DNA of 64,000 nucleotides from the NCBI GenBank assembly GCA_022447545.1, contig JAKVBI010000013.1, positions 62,001-126,000 on the forward strand, given 5' to 3'. The notes under the pieces were generated by a model. It saw only the letters and a list, made by a program, of their open reading frames with translations. It was not told the origin of the DNA and ran no database searches. The position numbers and the translations under genes are program-made. Positions 26,068 to 34,475 of the stretch are shown piece after piece; position 1 is the stretch's first letter; each line of letters begins with the position of its first letter. This stretch comes from Myxococcota bacterium. Lineage in GTDB: Bacteria > Myxococcota_A > UBA9160 > SMWR01.

Positions 26068-27231
26068 ATGTCCGTTCCTTTGCTCGACTTGAAGGCGCAA
26101 TACGAGCGCATTCGTGAAGACATCGACGCCGCCATACGGAGAGTGTTGGAGAGTCAGCATTTCGTGATGGGGCCGGAGATCGAGCAATTCGAGGCCGAGA
26201 TCGCCGAGTATTGTGAGACGCGCCATGCGATCAGTTGTGGGTCGGGATCCGACGCACTCGTTCTCGCCCTGATGGCCCACGACATCGGGCCGGGCGATGA
26301 GGTGATCTGCCCCACCTATACGTTCATTGCCACCGCTGGAGCAATCGAGCGGGTCGGTGCGACCCTCGTGTTGGCAGACATCGACCCCGGCACATACAAC
26401 GTCAGCCTCGCGAGTCTCGAGGAAGCGGTAGGCCGTTGCTCCCAGCCACGCGCGATCCTTCCCGTCCATTTGTTCGGACAGATGGCACCGATGGATGAGG
26501 TTGCCTCGGTTGCTCGTGAGTTCGACGCTGCAGTCATCGAGGACGCCGCTCAGGCGATCGGGTCGAGAGAACCGGCAGGGAAGCGGGCGGGTTCCCACGC
26601 GGACATCGGATGCTTCAGTTTCTACCCGTCGAAGAATCTTGGTGCCTATGGAGACGGTGGAATTCTCACGACCGACGATGAAAGTCTCACCCATCGAGCT
26701 CGAGGGCTTCGAACCAATGGATGGGTGACGGGTCCCCACCACCGCCATGCCGGGTTGAATTCGAGGCTCGATGTGCTCCAGGCTGCGATCCTTCGAGTCA
26801 AACTTCAGTACGTCGATCACTGGAGCCATGAGCGGCGCGCCAACGCGTATCGATACGATGATCTCCTGGTAGCTGCGGGTGCCGAGATAGGACCGGGAGA
26901 TTTCAAGGATCTCGAGATCCCCATTCGTCTCCCCGCTCGTGTACCGGCACCCGCACAACACGTCTTCAATCAGTACGTGGTCCGAGTTCCGGCCGAGCAC
27001 CGCGATCCGCTTCGGGCGCATTTGAAGTCGAGAGGGATCGACTCCGCGGTCTACTACTCGGTGCCTCTCCACCTTCAGCCTCGCTTTGGTGCACTTGGCC
27101 ACGAACGAGGTGACTTTCCCGAAGCCGAAAGAGCGGCACGAGAGACCCTGGCCCTGCCAATCTACTCGGAACTCACGCAGGACCAGATCGAAGCCGTGGT
27201 GGATGGAATCTGCGGATATTTTCGACGTTGA
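26068..27231 (+). CDS. DegT/DnrJ/EryC1 family PLP aminotransferase
   Basis: This 387-residue fold-type I enzyme starts MSVPLLDLKAQY. It has CGSGSDALVLALMA, the PLP-ring Asp159 in EDAAQA, and Schiff-base Lys189 in FYPSKNLGAYGDGG, all hallmarks of sugar aminotransferases that act on NDP-keto-sugars. It would transfer an amino group from glutamate to a keto-sugar nucleotide. The start is uncertain: ATG 26068 is used, GTG 26059 and 26044 are in frame upstream. It lies 48 bases after the P450. Its sugar partner enzymes are not next to it, so the link to the P450 is by position only. Confidence 0.92.
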   Translation: MSVPLLDLKAQYERIREDIDAAIRRVLESQHFVMGPEIEQFEAEIAEYCETRHAISCGSGSDALVLALMAHDIGPGDEVICPTYTFIATAGAIERVGATLVLADIDPGTYNVSLASLEEAVGRCSQPRAILPVHLFGQMAPMDEVASVAREFDAAVIEDAAQAIGSREPAGKRAGSHADIGCFSFYPSKNLGAYGDGGILTTDDESLTHRARGLRTNGWVTGPHHRHAGLNSRLDVLQAAILRVKLQYVDHWSHERRANAYRYDDLLVAAGAEIGPGDFKDLEIPIRLPARVPAPAQHVFNQYVVRVPAEHRDPLRAHLKSRGIDSAVYYSVPLHLQPRFGALGHERGDFPEAERAARETLALPIYSELTQDQIEAVVDGICGYFRR

Positions 27232-27316
27232 GAGCGAGGCGGTTCAGGGCGCGAGTCCTTGCCGGACAGAGCGGGCACGCCGGGATCACCCGAGTCGATG
27301 CGCCAAGGGGAAGAGC

Positions 27317-28102
27317 ATGGCTGGAAGACTCAATGATCGGGTCGCCATCGTGACTGGAGGTACCAGCGGGATCGGGGCTGCCATTGCCGGTCGCTTTGCG
27401 GCCGAAGGTGCGAAGGTCGTTCTGACCGGTCGAGACGCTTCTCGTGGCGAAGCTGTGGCCGATTCGATTCGCAAGGATGGCCATGTGGCGGACTTCATCG
27501 CCTCGGATCTCACTGATGAGGTGTCGATCCAGGCACTCGTAGGAAATTGTGTGCAACGCTACGGTCGCCTCGAAGTTCTCGTCACCAGTGGAGCCGCTAC
27601 GGCGACCAATACAGGCGAGCGGGAGATCAGCGTCACGAACCTCGACAACGAGATCCTCGAGCGCTCGGTGAAGACGAACGTCCACGGATTGTTGTGGACC
27701 TTCAAGTATGCATTGCCATACCTCATCGAGGCGGCTTCACCGGAGGACGATTTGACGAGCGCGGTGGTGACGATTGGCACAGCGGGTACCCGCAATGGAA
27801 CGCCGGGGATGCCCGCCTACTGGGCGAGCAAGGCCCCCGTGGAGGTGATGACCCGTTCATTGGCGCGAGAGTTCGGAGGTCGTGGGGTACGGGTCAACTG
27901 TGTCTTGTCGGGTCTCGTCCTGACAGAGTCAGAACGCGGCGCCATGTCAGACGAATTCCGCGACTATGTGCTCGGACTCAACTCCGTTCCCTATCTGGGA
28001 CGGCCCGATGACATCGCGGCAGCTTGCACCTTCTTGTCGAGCCATGAGGCGCGCTACGTCACGGGTGCGACCCTCGCGGTCGACGGTGGTGCATCCATGT
28101 GA
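27317..28102 (+). CDS. Short-chain dehydrogenase/reductase
   Basis: This 261-residue classical SDR has cofactor loop GGTSGIG (residues 14-20), catalytic Tyr168 and Lys172 in YWASK, and a threonine (Thr155) at the usual catalytic serine position. The NNAG motif reads TSGAA. C-terminal TGATLAVDGGASM is typical. AAGGGGAAG precedes the ATG. It is likely co-transcribed with the genes on either side (85 and 65 bases). The reaction is an NAD(P)-dependent alcohol/ketone interconversion; the substrate is unknown. Confidence 0.9.
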   Translation: MAGRLNDRVAIVTGGTSGIGAAIAGRFAAEGAKVVLTGRDASRGEAVADSIRKDGHVADFIASDLTDEVSIQALVGNCVQRYGRLEVLVTSGAATATNTGEREISVTNLDNEILERSVKTNVHGLLWTFKYALPYLIEAASPEDDLTSAVVTIGTAGTRNGTPGMPAYWASKAPVEVMTRSLAREFGGRGVRVNCVLSGLVLTESERGAMSDEFRDYVLGLNSVPYLGRPDDIAAACTFLSSHEARYVTGATLAVDGGASM

Positions 28103-28167
28103 GCCCTGTCAGCGGATTGGGCGGCAGCACCGTCGCCAGTCCTACTGCAACCTCGGAGGAATTCGAC

Positions 28168-29034
28168 ATGTCCACAGATGTTCGCCTGACCTTCAAGACC
28201 CGTCCCCAGCACACTGAATGGGGGCCCATGGCCGATTTTTGGCTGGAGGCCGAAGGCATCGAAGCGCTGGAGGGTGGATGGCTCTACGACCACTTCTACC
28301 CCATTCCACCCCACACAGGTCCCGGTATGGACTCCACGGGCACCTGCTTCGAGGGCTGGACGGCGCTCTCCTATCTGGCGGGTCGTACCCAGCGCCTGCG
28401 GCTCGGACTGATGGTGACCGGGAATCCGTATCGGCACCCGGCCGTGCTCGCCAACATGGCAGCGACATTCGATGTCTTTTCCGGCGGCCGGCTGGAGTTG
28501 GGCCTCGGAGCGGGATGGAACCAGGAGGAGTCGGACGCCTACGGGATCGAATTGCTACCGATCGGCAAGCGGATGGACCAGTTGGAAGAGGCCTGCGAGG
28601 TGATCGATCGGCTCCTCACCCAGACCTGCGCGAACTTCGAGGGCCACTATTACCAGCTTCGTGACGCTCGCTGTGAGCCCAAGCCCGTTCAAGCCCCTCG
28701 CCCACCTCTGGTCATCGGTGGCCAGGGTGAGAAACGAACCCTGCGTATTGCGGCCCGCTACGCCGATGAGTGGAACTTTCCCGGTGGCAGCCCTGAGCAG
28801 TTCGCCCACAAGGTCGAAGTGTTGCACGGTCACTGTCATGACCTGGGGCGTGACCCGTCTGAGATTGCAACTTCGACCCACGTGTTCGTGGTGGGCGATC
28901 CGGCTCAGACTGCTGAACAGGCGGCGGCCTTTGCGGAGGCAGGCGCCAGTCATCTGGTGCTCTACTTCCTCGATTGCTCGGACCCGAGTTGGCTGGGGAA
29001 GACGAGCGAAGCCGTGGTTTCGGCCCTCGGCTGA
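28168..29034 (+). CDS. Luciferase-like (LLM class) flavin/F420-dependent oxidoreductase
   Basis: This 288-residue TIM-barrel protein has GWLYDHFYPIPP, RLRLGLMVTGNPYRHPAVLANMAATFDVFSGGRLELGLGAGWNQ and HPPLVIGG-like sequence (PRPPLVIGGQGEK), in the order seen in F420-dependent LLM enzymes. CGGAGGA lies 8 bases upstream of the ATG. It is the last gene of the P450/aminotransferase/SDR group. The cofactor may be F420 or FMN. The substrate is unknown. Confidence 0.9.
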   Translation: MSTDVRLTFKTRPQHTEWGPMADFWLEAEGIEALEGGWLYDHFYPIPPHTGPGMDSTGTCFEGWTALSYLAGRTQRLRLGLMVTGNPYRHPAVLANMAATFDVFSGGRLELGLGAGWNQEESDAYGIELLPIGKRMDQLEEACEVIDRLLTQTCANFEGHYYQLRDARCEPKPVQAPRPPLVIGGQGEKRTLRIAARYADEWNFPGGSPEQFAHKVEVLHGHCHDLGRDPSEIATSTHVFVVGDPAQTAEQAAAFAEAGASHLVLYFLDCSDPSWLGKTSEAVVSALG

Positions 29035-29071
29035 GTCTGCCATGGGCCAGAGAGAGCCAAGAAGGTCTGGA

Positions 29072-29911
29072 TCAGCTGCGGGCTTGTTGGAGAACGCGCC
29101 GTGTCGCCTCGGCAGTCTTGCGTCCGACTTCCGCGGGGGGCATGTCGTCGTGAGTTTTGTTGAAGACCTCGACTCCCATCGGTGCCGTTGAGCCGATTTC
29201 ATCCAGAACACGGACTACGTCGGCGATGGGGATGACGCCCTCGCCAGGGGTCAGTCGAGCTTCCATGCTTTCGCGCGGAAGGTCCTCCCACGCTTCCACG
29301 GGCGCGTCGTTGAGTTGGGTGCTGCCAATCCGATCGCCGGGGATGGTGCGAAGGGGTTCGAGGTCTGCGCCCGACCGGAACCAGTGCCAGGTGTCCAGCA
29401 TGATGGTGGCGTTTTCGCATCCGGTTCGTTGAACCAGGTCGTAGGCGGCGGAGGCGTTGGGAATGCCCGACCAAGGAAGGAACTCCACGGTTACGATGAG
29501 GCCGTGTTCACGCGCCCGATTGCATACGCCTGCCAGGTCCTCGGCGGCTGCATCGAAATTCAGGGTGTCTCCAAACCCCTGAGCCAGGTTGAGAGAACGG
29601 GCTCCCAGCATCTCGGCAATTTCGTAGAACTCGCGCTCGTCGGACAGTTCGATGGCGGCTTGGCCCGGGCCGGGCAGGATCTGGTCAGACCAGTTGAGCA
29701 GGGGGTCGAGGTCCGCAACCACGAGACCGTTGTCGGACAAGAGCTTTCGCAGGTCTTCGGGGGTGTGGCCCTCGGCGCGGGCACGTTGAACGTCCTGGGG
29801 CCAGAGTGTAATGGCGCGGTAGCCACCGGCTACCGCGGCCTCCACCATTTCATTGAAGCTGCCCGCGAGCAGGGTGCCTGAGCAGAAGACCAGGTCGTTG
29901 GGTCCGAGCAT
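29072..29911 (-). CDS. Sugar phosphate isomerase/epimerase (xylose isomerase-like TIM barrel)
   Basis: This 279-residue protein matches the AP endonuclease 2 / xylose isomerase-like barrel. Metal ligands appear as Glu in VTVEFLPWSG, Asp and His in MLDTWHWFRSG, and a C-terminal Glu in MGVEVFNKTH. Members isomerise or dehydrate sugar-like substrates such as inosose or hydroxypyruvate. GGGAGAGGA precedes the ATG at 29911 by 6 bases; a longer frame upstream is unlikely. It converges on the LLM gene and diverges from the small gene at 30067. Confidence 0.87.
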   Translation of the reverse strand: MLGPNDLVFCSGTLLAGSFNEMVEAAVAGGYRAITLWPQDVQRARAEGHTPEDLRKLLSDNGLVVADLDPLLNWSDQILPGPGQAAIELSDEREFYEIAEMLGARSLNLAQGFGDTLNFDAAAEDLAGVCNRAREHGLIVTVEFLPWSGIPNASAAYDLVQRTGCENATIMLDTWHWFRSGADLEPLRTIPGDRIGSTQLNDAPVEAWEDLPRESMEARLTPGEGVIPIADVVRVLDEIGSTAPMGVEVFNKTHDDMPPAEVGRKTAEATRRVLQQARS

Positions 29912-29945
29912 GGTGGTTCCTCTCCCGTGAAGAGCAGGTCTCTGG

Positions 29946-29964
29946 GAGCCGGTGGATTCGGCTC
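29946..29964. repeat. Inverted repeat in divergent region
   Basis: GAGCCG (29946-29951) and CGGCTC (29959-29964) form a perfect 6-bp stem with a seven-base loop. It lies between the divergent genes starting at 29911 and 30067, about 35 bases upstream of the former. It could be an operator or leader hairpin. Confidence 0.3.
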
Positions 29965-30066
29965 GAGGGCGATCATACATGGCTCTATGGGCCTCTGGTT
30001 TCTTTGCCGATCGGGTCGACTTGTGCGACTTATCTGCCAAGCGCCCCATTTCTGATGAGGACTCCC

Positions 30067-30321
30067 ATGAGCAGCGAGATGAACGACGAACAGATGCGGG
30101 CGGAACTCGAGCGCCTCCGCTCGGAGAACGCGGCTCTCAAGCAGCGGGATGCGAAGGGACTGAGTCTTAAGGTCAGTCAAAAAGGAGCCGTCTCGGTGTA
30201 TGGACTCGGCCGTTTTCCGGTGACCCTGTACAAGGAACAGTGGCTCAAATTGCTCGAGATGACTGACGATATCCGCACCTTCATCCGGGAGAACGAGGGA
30301 CAGCTCAAGTCCAAGAGCTGA
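30067..30321 (+). CDS. Small conserved protein with N-terminal coiled coil
   Basis: This 84-residue protein has a charged helix (EQMRAELERLRSENAALKQ, a short coiled coil) followed by LSLKVSQKGAVSVYGLGRFPVTLYKEQWLKLL, a compact beta-rich module. I recall this VYGLGRFPVTLYKEQW pattern as a conserved family of unknown function in diverse bacteria; I cannot cite a Pfam entry. GAGG lies 7 bases before the ATG. It has no signal or membrane segment. It precedes a hydrolase by 77 bases, with a CCGGG/CCCGG stem-loop (30350-30366) in between. Confidence 0.8.
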   Translation: MSSEMNDEQMRAELERLRSENAALKQRDAKGLSLKVSQKGAVSVYGLGRFPVTLYKEQWLKLLEMTDDIRTFIRENEGQLKSKS

Positions 30322-30398
30322 GGGCCCGAGATCACTTCCGAGCCCCATCCCGGGTGCCGAACCCGGCCTCCCGTTGTTCAATCCCCCGAGGACTTACC

Positions 30399-31358
30399 TT
30401 GCCGATCCCCCGACCCGTCCAACCCACGACCCCGGCCCGCGACGCATTCGAAATCCACCGCGCACCGGTGGCCGAGGGCATGCGACTCGCCTACGTACGC
30501 GAGGGGGTCGGGGGGTATCCACTCGTGCTCGTGCATGGGTATCCCGAGACCAAGCGCATCTGGTGGCGGAACATCGAGTTCCTGGCCCAGGCGGGCTTCG
30601 AGGTAATTGTTCCCGACCTACGTGGTTATGGGGACTCGGACATTTCCAGTGAAGACCAGTACGACCTCGTCTTGTACTCTCGCGATCTCTATGCCCTGGT
30701 CCATGACGTGCTGGGCCATGAGCGCTGCGGGTTGTTGGGGGGCGACGTCGGTGGTGTCGTGATCTGCGACATGGCCAACCGCTTCCCAGGCTTCGTCGAC
30801 CGGATGATCTTCTTCAATACGATCCCACCGACGATTCCCGACGAGGCGGACTGGTACTCGGCGCACGGCCTGTCGATGAACCCTTTGGAGCACGGGCCCA
30901 CCGGGGATTACAGGATCCGTCAGGGGCGGGACTGGAAGGAACTGCTCGACGAACTCGACACTCCGGCGCGCCGGCGCCGCTACGTGCGCGATTTCTACGA
31001 GCACCGTCTGCTGGCCGCGCAGTACTCCTTCGACGAGGAGGACTACGACTTCATGGTCGAGCCCTTCGAGGAGGCCCAGCGCCTCTATGCGGGTTGGGCA
31101 CCCTACCAGCTCGAATTCGGGCGTCCCATGAGCGAGCCTCCTCTGTTGGCACAGAAGGTCGAGGTCGAGACGCTGGTTTTGTATGGGCCCGAGGATCAGG
31201 TCGTCCCCCGGGATTTTCCCAAGCGCTGTGAGATTGCGTTCCCCAATCGGGTGGGTCCGCTGGTCGTTCCCGAATGTGGGCACTTCCTGCAGTGGGAGCG
31301 AGCCGATGTGCTGAATCCCCTGGCGAAGTCCTTCTTCGCCGATTTGAGGGACCGCTGA
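30399..31358 (+). CDS. Alpha/beta hydrolase, epoxide hydrolase / haloacetate dehalogenase-like
   Basis: This 319-residue protein has the oxyanion motif LVHGYPETKRIWW, nucleophile Asp in LLGGDVGGVV, acid in YGPEDQVVP and base His in ECGHFLQWE. Asp (not Ser) as nucleophile points to epoxide hydrolase or dehalogenase activity. The TTG start at 30399 is chosen for GAGGA six bases upstream; the frame upstream from 30354 adds residues unlike the family. A bulged stem-loop (31372-31398) follows the stop. The exact substrate is not known. Confidence 0.9.
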   Translation: MPIPRPVQPTTPARDAFEIHRAPVAEGMRLAYVREGVGGYPLVLVHGYPETKRIWWRNIEFLAQAGFEVIVPDLRGYGDSDISSEDQYDLVLYSRDLYALVHDVLGHERCGLLGGDVGGVVICDMANRFPGFVDRMIFFNTIPPTIPDEADWYSAHGLSMNPLEHGPTGDYRIRQGRDWKELLDELDTPARRRRYVRDFYEHRLLAAQYSFDEEDYDFMVEPFEEAQRLYAGWAPYQLEFGRPMSEPPLLAQKVEVETLVLYGPEDQVVPRDFPKRCEIAFPNRVGPLVVPECGHFLQWERADVLNPLAKSFFADLRDR

Positions 31359-31371
31359 CGGGAGCTAGGAG

Positions 31372-31398
31372 GCCGTCGGGGGCTTCCAAAACCCCGGC
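31372..31398 (+). terminator. Stem-loop after epoxide-hydrolase-like gene
   Basis: GCCG-TC-GGG (31372-31380) pairs with CCC-CGGC (31392-31398), with a two-base bulge. It is 14 bases after the stop at 31358 and upstream of the aminoacylase-like gene. Termination is inferred; no U-tract is seen. Confidence 0.35.
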
Positions 31399-31457
31399 AT
31401 CGAATCCCGCCGCGTGCAGTATCATGGAGTCTCCCAAGAGCTCTGGAGGATAGGGAC

Positions 31458-33194
31458 ATGTTCGATCTCGTAATTCGCGGAGGCACCATCGTGGACGGAA
31501 CCGGGGAGCCTCCCCGGATAGGAGATGTCGCGGTGCGAGACGGCAAGATCGCCGCCGTGGGGGAGGTGTCAGAAGCGGGCCGGGAGGAGATCGACGCGAC
31601 GGGTAAGATCGTGACCCCCGGTTTCGTCGATATCCACACCCACTACGATGGCCAGGCCACCTGGGACCCCTACCTCACGCCCTCCAGTGGACATGGTGTT
31701 ACGACCATCGTCCTGGGGAATTGTGGCGTGGGCTTCGCGCCCGTGGCGCCGGGCAAGCAGGATTTTCTGATCCAACTGATGGAGGGGGTGGAGGACATCC
31801 CGGGCACGGCCCTTTCCGAGGGAATCCAGTGGGAGTGGGAGAGCTTTCCGGAGTTCCTGGATGCTCTGGAAAAGCGCGAGTTTGCCCTGGACATCGGCAC
31901 CCAGGTGCCCCATGGGGCCGTACGTGCCTACGTGATGGGCGAACGGGGGGCCAAGAACGAGCCTGCAACCACCGCCGACATCGAGCGCATGGCGGAGTTG
32001 GTGGAAGAGGGGGTCGAGGCCGGCGCCCTGGGGTTCTCGACGTCGCGCACCGTGGTGCACCGCGCCATAGACGGGGAGCCCGTGCCGGGCACCTTCGCGG
32101 CCGAGGACGAGCTGTTCGGCATCGGGCGGGCCCTTCAGCGGGTCGGTAAGGGCGTGTTCGAGCTGGCCCCAGCGGGCGCAGCGGGAGAGGACATCGTGGC
32201 CCCCCGGAAGGAACTCGACTGGATGCTGCGCCTTTCCGCCGAAATTGGTCGGCCCGTGACTTTCGCCATGATTCAAGTCGACGCGGAGCCCGAGTTGTGG
32301 CGCGAAATGCTCGACCTCTCCGCAGCCGCCGTTGAGGGCGGCTCCCAGGTCTTTCCCCAGATCGCGGGGCGGCCCTCGGGGCTCATCATGGGCCTCGAAC
32401 CGGGCTATCACCCTCTCGCCATTCGGCCGAGTTACGTGGCCCTGGCGGATCTCCCGCTGGCCGAGCGGGTGGCCCGGTTGCGCGACCCCGAGGTGCGTCG
32501 GCGCATTTTGTCGGAGAAGACCGAGGCCGCCGACCCCATGCAGGCCTTCATGCTGGAGAGCTTCCACAAGCTCTTTCCCCTGGGAGAGCCGCCCGTCTAC
32601 GAGCCGCCGCCCGAGGCCAGTCTGGCGGCCGTCGCCGAGGCCCAGGGCCGTCCGGCGGACGAGGTCTTCTACGACGCCATGCTCGAGAACGACGGCAAGG
32701 CCCTGTTCCTGTTCCACCTGTTCAACTTTGCGCACTCCAATTGCGATCACATGCTGGAGATGTTCCGCCACCCGCGCGCGGCGCTGGGGCTTTCAGACGG
32801 AGGGGCGCACTGCGGTCAGATCTGTGATGCGAGCACGCCCACCTTTATGCTCACCCACTGGGTGCGCGATCGGAAGGGGGAACGCATCCCTCTCGAATTT
32901 GCGGTGAAACGTCAGACCCGCGACACCGCGGAGCTGTACGGTCTGCTCGATCGTGGTCTGGTCGAACCGGGTCTGCGCGCAGACCTCAACGTCATCGACT
33001 TCGATGGGCTTACGCTCCACGCTCCTGAGATGCGCAACGACCTGCCTGCGGGAGGCAGCCGCTTCGTTCAGCACGCCGACGGTTATGTGGCCACCATCGT
33101 GGCGGGTGAGATCGTGGCGCGCGACGGAAAGAGCACCGGCCGTTTGTCGGGACGCCTGGTTCGCGGCGCTCAGGCCGACCCACGCGCCTGTTGA
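31458..33194 (+). CDS. D-aminoacylase-like amidohydrolase
   Basis: This 578-residue amidohydrolase starts with an N-terminal beta domain (VIRGGTIVDGTGEP) followed by VDIHTHYDGQATWDP, with metal ligands His60 and His62. Cys89 in GNCG matches the cysteine ligand of D-aminoacylases. The C-terminal part has LSDGGAHCGQICD and DTAELYGLLDRG. Family enzymes deacylate N-acyl-D-amino acids, but many members hydrolyse other cyclic amides. A GGAGGATAGGGAC Shine-Dalgarno precedes the ATG. The longer length versus about 480 residues of classical D-aminoacylases is typical of this branch. Confidence 0.9.
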   Translation: MFDLVIRGGTIVDGTGEPPRIGDVAVRDGKIAAVGEVSEAGREEIDATGKIVTPGFVDIHTHYDGQATWDPYLTPSSGHGVTTIVLGNCGVGFAPVAPGKQDFLIQLMEGVEDIPGTALSEGIQWEWESFPEFLDALEKREFALDIGTQVPHGAVRAYVMGERGAKNEPATTADIERMAELVEEGVEAGALGFSTSRTVVHRAIDGEPVPGTFAAEDELFGIGRALQRVGKGVFELAPAGAAGEDIVAPRKELDWMLRLSAEIGRPVTFAMIQVDAEPELWREMLDLSAAAVEGGSQVFPQIAGRPSGLIMGLEPGYHPLAIRPSYVALADLPLAERVARLRDPEVRRRILSEKTEAADPMQAFMLESFHKLFPLGEPPVYEPPPEASLAAVAEAQGRPADEVFYDAMLENDGKALFLFHLFNFAHSNCDHMLEMFRHPRAALGLSDGGAHCGQICDASTPTFMLTHWVRDRKGERIPLEFAVKRQTRDTAELYGLLDRGLVEPGLRADLNVIDFDGLTLHAPEMRNDLPAGGSRFVQHADGYVATIVAGEIVARDGKSTGRLSGRLVRGAQADPRAC

Positions 33195-33263
33195 GACGGC
33201 TGGGGACGAATCGTCCGGCTTTCGCCGAGCCCCCTGAAATCCAGGTGGAAAGAGGGGAGGCTC

Positions 33264-33587
33264 GTGCTTCGGATCGAAGGCGACGCTAGCTGGGACGGAT
33301 GCCGGGTTCGCGTCCTGGCAGACGATGGGCGATCTGTTTTCGAAGACGAGGAATGCGACGTCCGCGTCAGAGACGGGGGGCTGGAGGTCGTCTACTGGGA
33401 CGATCGAGGCGCGGTGTACTTCTCGGGTCGGAGGGAGCCAGACGGAGATTTCGACCTGTGGTGTCGCAGCCGACCGCGTCGAGCCGTGCTGACCTTCGAA
33501 TCGGAAGCACGACGCTTCACTGGGACCTGGAGGGAGGGGGACGACCAGGGCACGTGGGTCGTCGAACTTCCGGATGCGGTCGACTGA
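33264..33587 (+). CDS. Small protein of unknown function
   Basis: This 107-residue acidic protein starts at a GTG with a strong AGGGGAGG three bases before it, which supports translation. It is rich in beta-forming segments (CRVRVLADDGRSVF, LEVVYWDDRGAVYFSGRR, RAVLTFESEARRFTGTW) and has no signal or membrane segment. The WREGDDQGTWVVEL end resembles a lipocalin-like or DUF-type beta barrel turn, without a family match I can name. It follows the aminoacylase gene by 69 bases and ends inside a nested terminator shared with the hydratase gene. Confidence 0.7.
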   Translation: MLRIEGDASWDGCRVRVLADDGRSVFEDEECDVRVRDGGLEVVYWDDRGAVYFSGRREPDGDFDLWCRSRPRRAVLTFESEARRFTGTWREGDDQGTWVVELPDAVD

Positions 33588-33624
33588 GAGGACAACCCCG
33601 CCTGGGGTTGCGCGCGACTCTCAG
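33584..33624. terminator. Nested bidirectional terminator containing both stop codons
   Basis: Outer arms CTGAGAG (33584-33590) and CTCTCAG (33618-33624) are perfect complements. Within them CAACCCC (33593-33599) and GGGGTTG (33604-33610) form a 7-bp stem with loop GCCT. The left outer arm holds the TGA of the plus-strand gene, and the right arm holds the stop of the minus-strand hydratase. The symmetry fits a terminator that serves both transcripts. Confidence 0.65.
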
Positions 33625-34430
33625 GTTCCCGTGAAAACGGGGGCGCGCTTCTCCATGAAGGCGCGCGGCCCCTCCCGCGCGTCGTTGGAGTTCACCACCA
33701 CGGCCGACTGTTCTTGCTCGATCGCGTAGGCATCGTCGAGGGATCGACCGCTGGTCCGGATCACGGTTTCTTTGATGGCCCGAAGAGCAATGGGGGCGTT
33801 GCCGGCCAACCGCTCGGCGATTTCGAAGGCCCGGGGCATCAATTGGTCGGGCTCCACGAGTTCATTCACGAAGCCAATCCGGTGTGCTTCCTCGGCCGGG
33901 ATCGGGTCGCCGAGGAGTAGGATCTCCATGGCCTTGCAGTAGGGGATTTGGCGAGGCAAACGCACCATGGACCCACCGCCGGGGACGAGCCCGCGCTTGG
34001 CTTCCGACAGTCCAAAGCTGGCTGTTCGCGACGCGATACGGATGTCGGTGGACTGGAGAATTTCTGAACCGCCTGCCAGTGCGAAGCCGTTGATGGCAGC
34101 GACGATCGGTTTGTAGAGTTCGAAGGGGCGCAGCAGTGCGGTGGCCATGATCTCACCGGCGCTGGCCATCAGACGCTCGTCCCAGTGGTCTTCAGGTTTC
34201 CGTGCCCCGGTAAAGAGGGGGAGCAGGCTGCCGAGGTCGCCGCCTGCGCAGAAAGCCACGTCTCCGGTACCGGTCAAAATTGCGACGCGCAGGTCGTCGT
34301 CGTCGCGAAAATCCCGCCACGCTTCGGCGAGCAGGATCAGCGACTGTGGGCTGAAGGCATTTCGTCGCTCTGGGCGGTTGAGGGTGATGAGCGCGATGTG
34401 GCCGCGTTTTTCGTAGAGAAGGTCCGGCAT
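33621..34430 (-). CDS. Enoyl-CoA hydratase/isomerase (crotonase) family
   Basis: This 269-residue crotonase has the N-terminal NRPERRNAFSPQ segment, the oxyanion-hole loops FCAGGDL and ALAGGSE, and both catalytic glutamates (Glu123 in AGGSE and Glu143 in LSEAKRGLVPG). It hydrates a trans-2-enoyl-CoA, or acts as isomerase. The ATG at 34430 is used; a frame from 34463 is possible. It lies 45 bases after the double CaiB gene on the same strand, so they are likely co-transcribed. It ends in a nested terminator. Confidence 0.93.
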   Translation of the reverse strand: MPDLLYEKRGHIALITLNRPERRNAFSPQSLILLAEAWRDFRDDDDLRVAILTGTGDVAFCAGGDLGSLLPLFTGARKPEDHWDERLMASAGEIMATALLRPFELYKPIVAAINGFALAGGSEILQSTDIRIASRTASFGLSEAKRGLVPGGGSMVRLPRQIPYCKAMEILLLGDPIPAEEAHRIGFVNELVEPDQLMPRAFEIAERLAGNAPIALRAIKETVIRTSGRSLDDAYAIEQEQSAVVVNSNDAREGPRAFMEKRAPVFTGT

Positions 34431-34475
34431 GATCGGGAAGTCTCTCCATGGTGATGGGTCCATGTGGGTGGCCCG

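Noticed and set aside
27317-28102. Loss of the catalytic serine in the SDR (Thr155)
   Set aside because: Threonine can fill the serine role in this family, and the rest of the active site is normal, so it was not treated as unusual.
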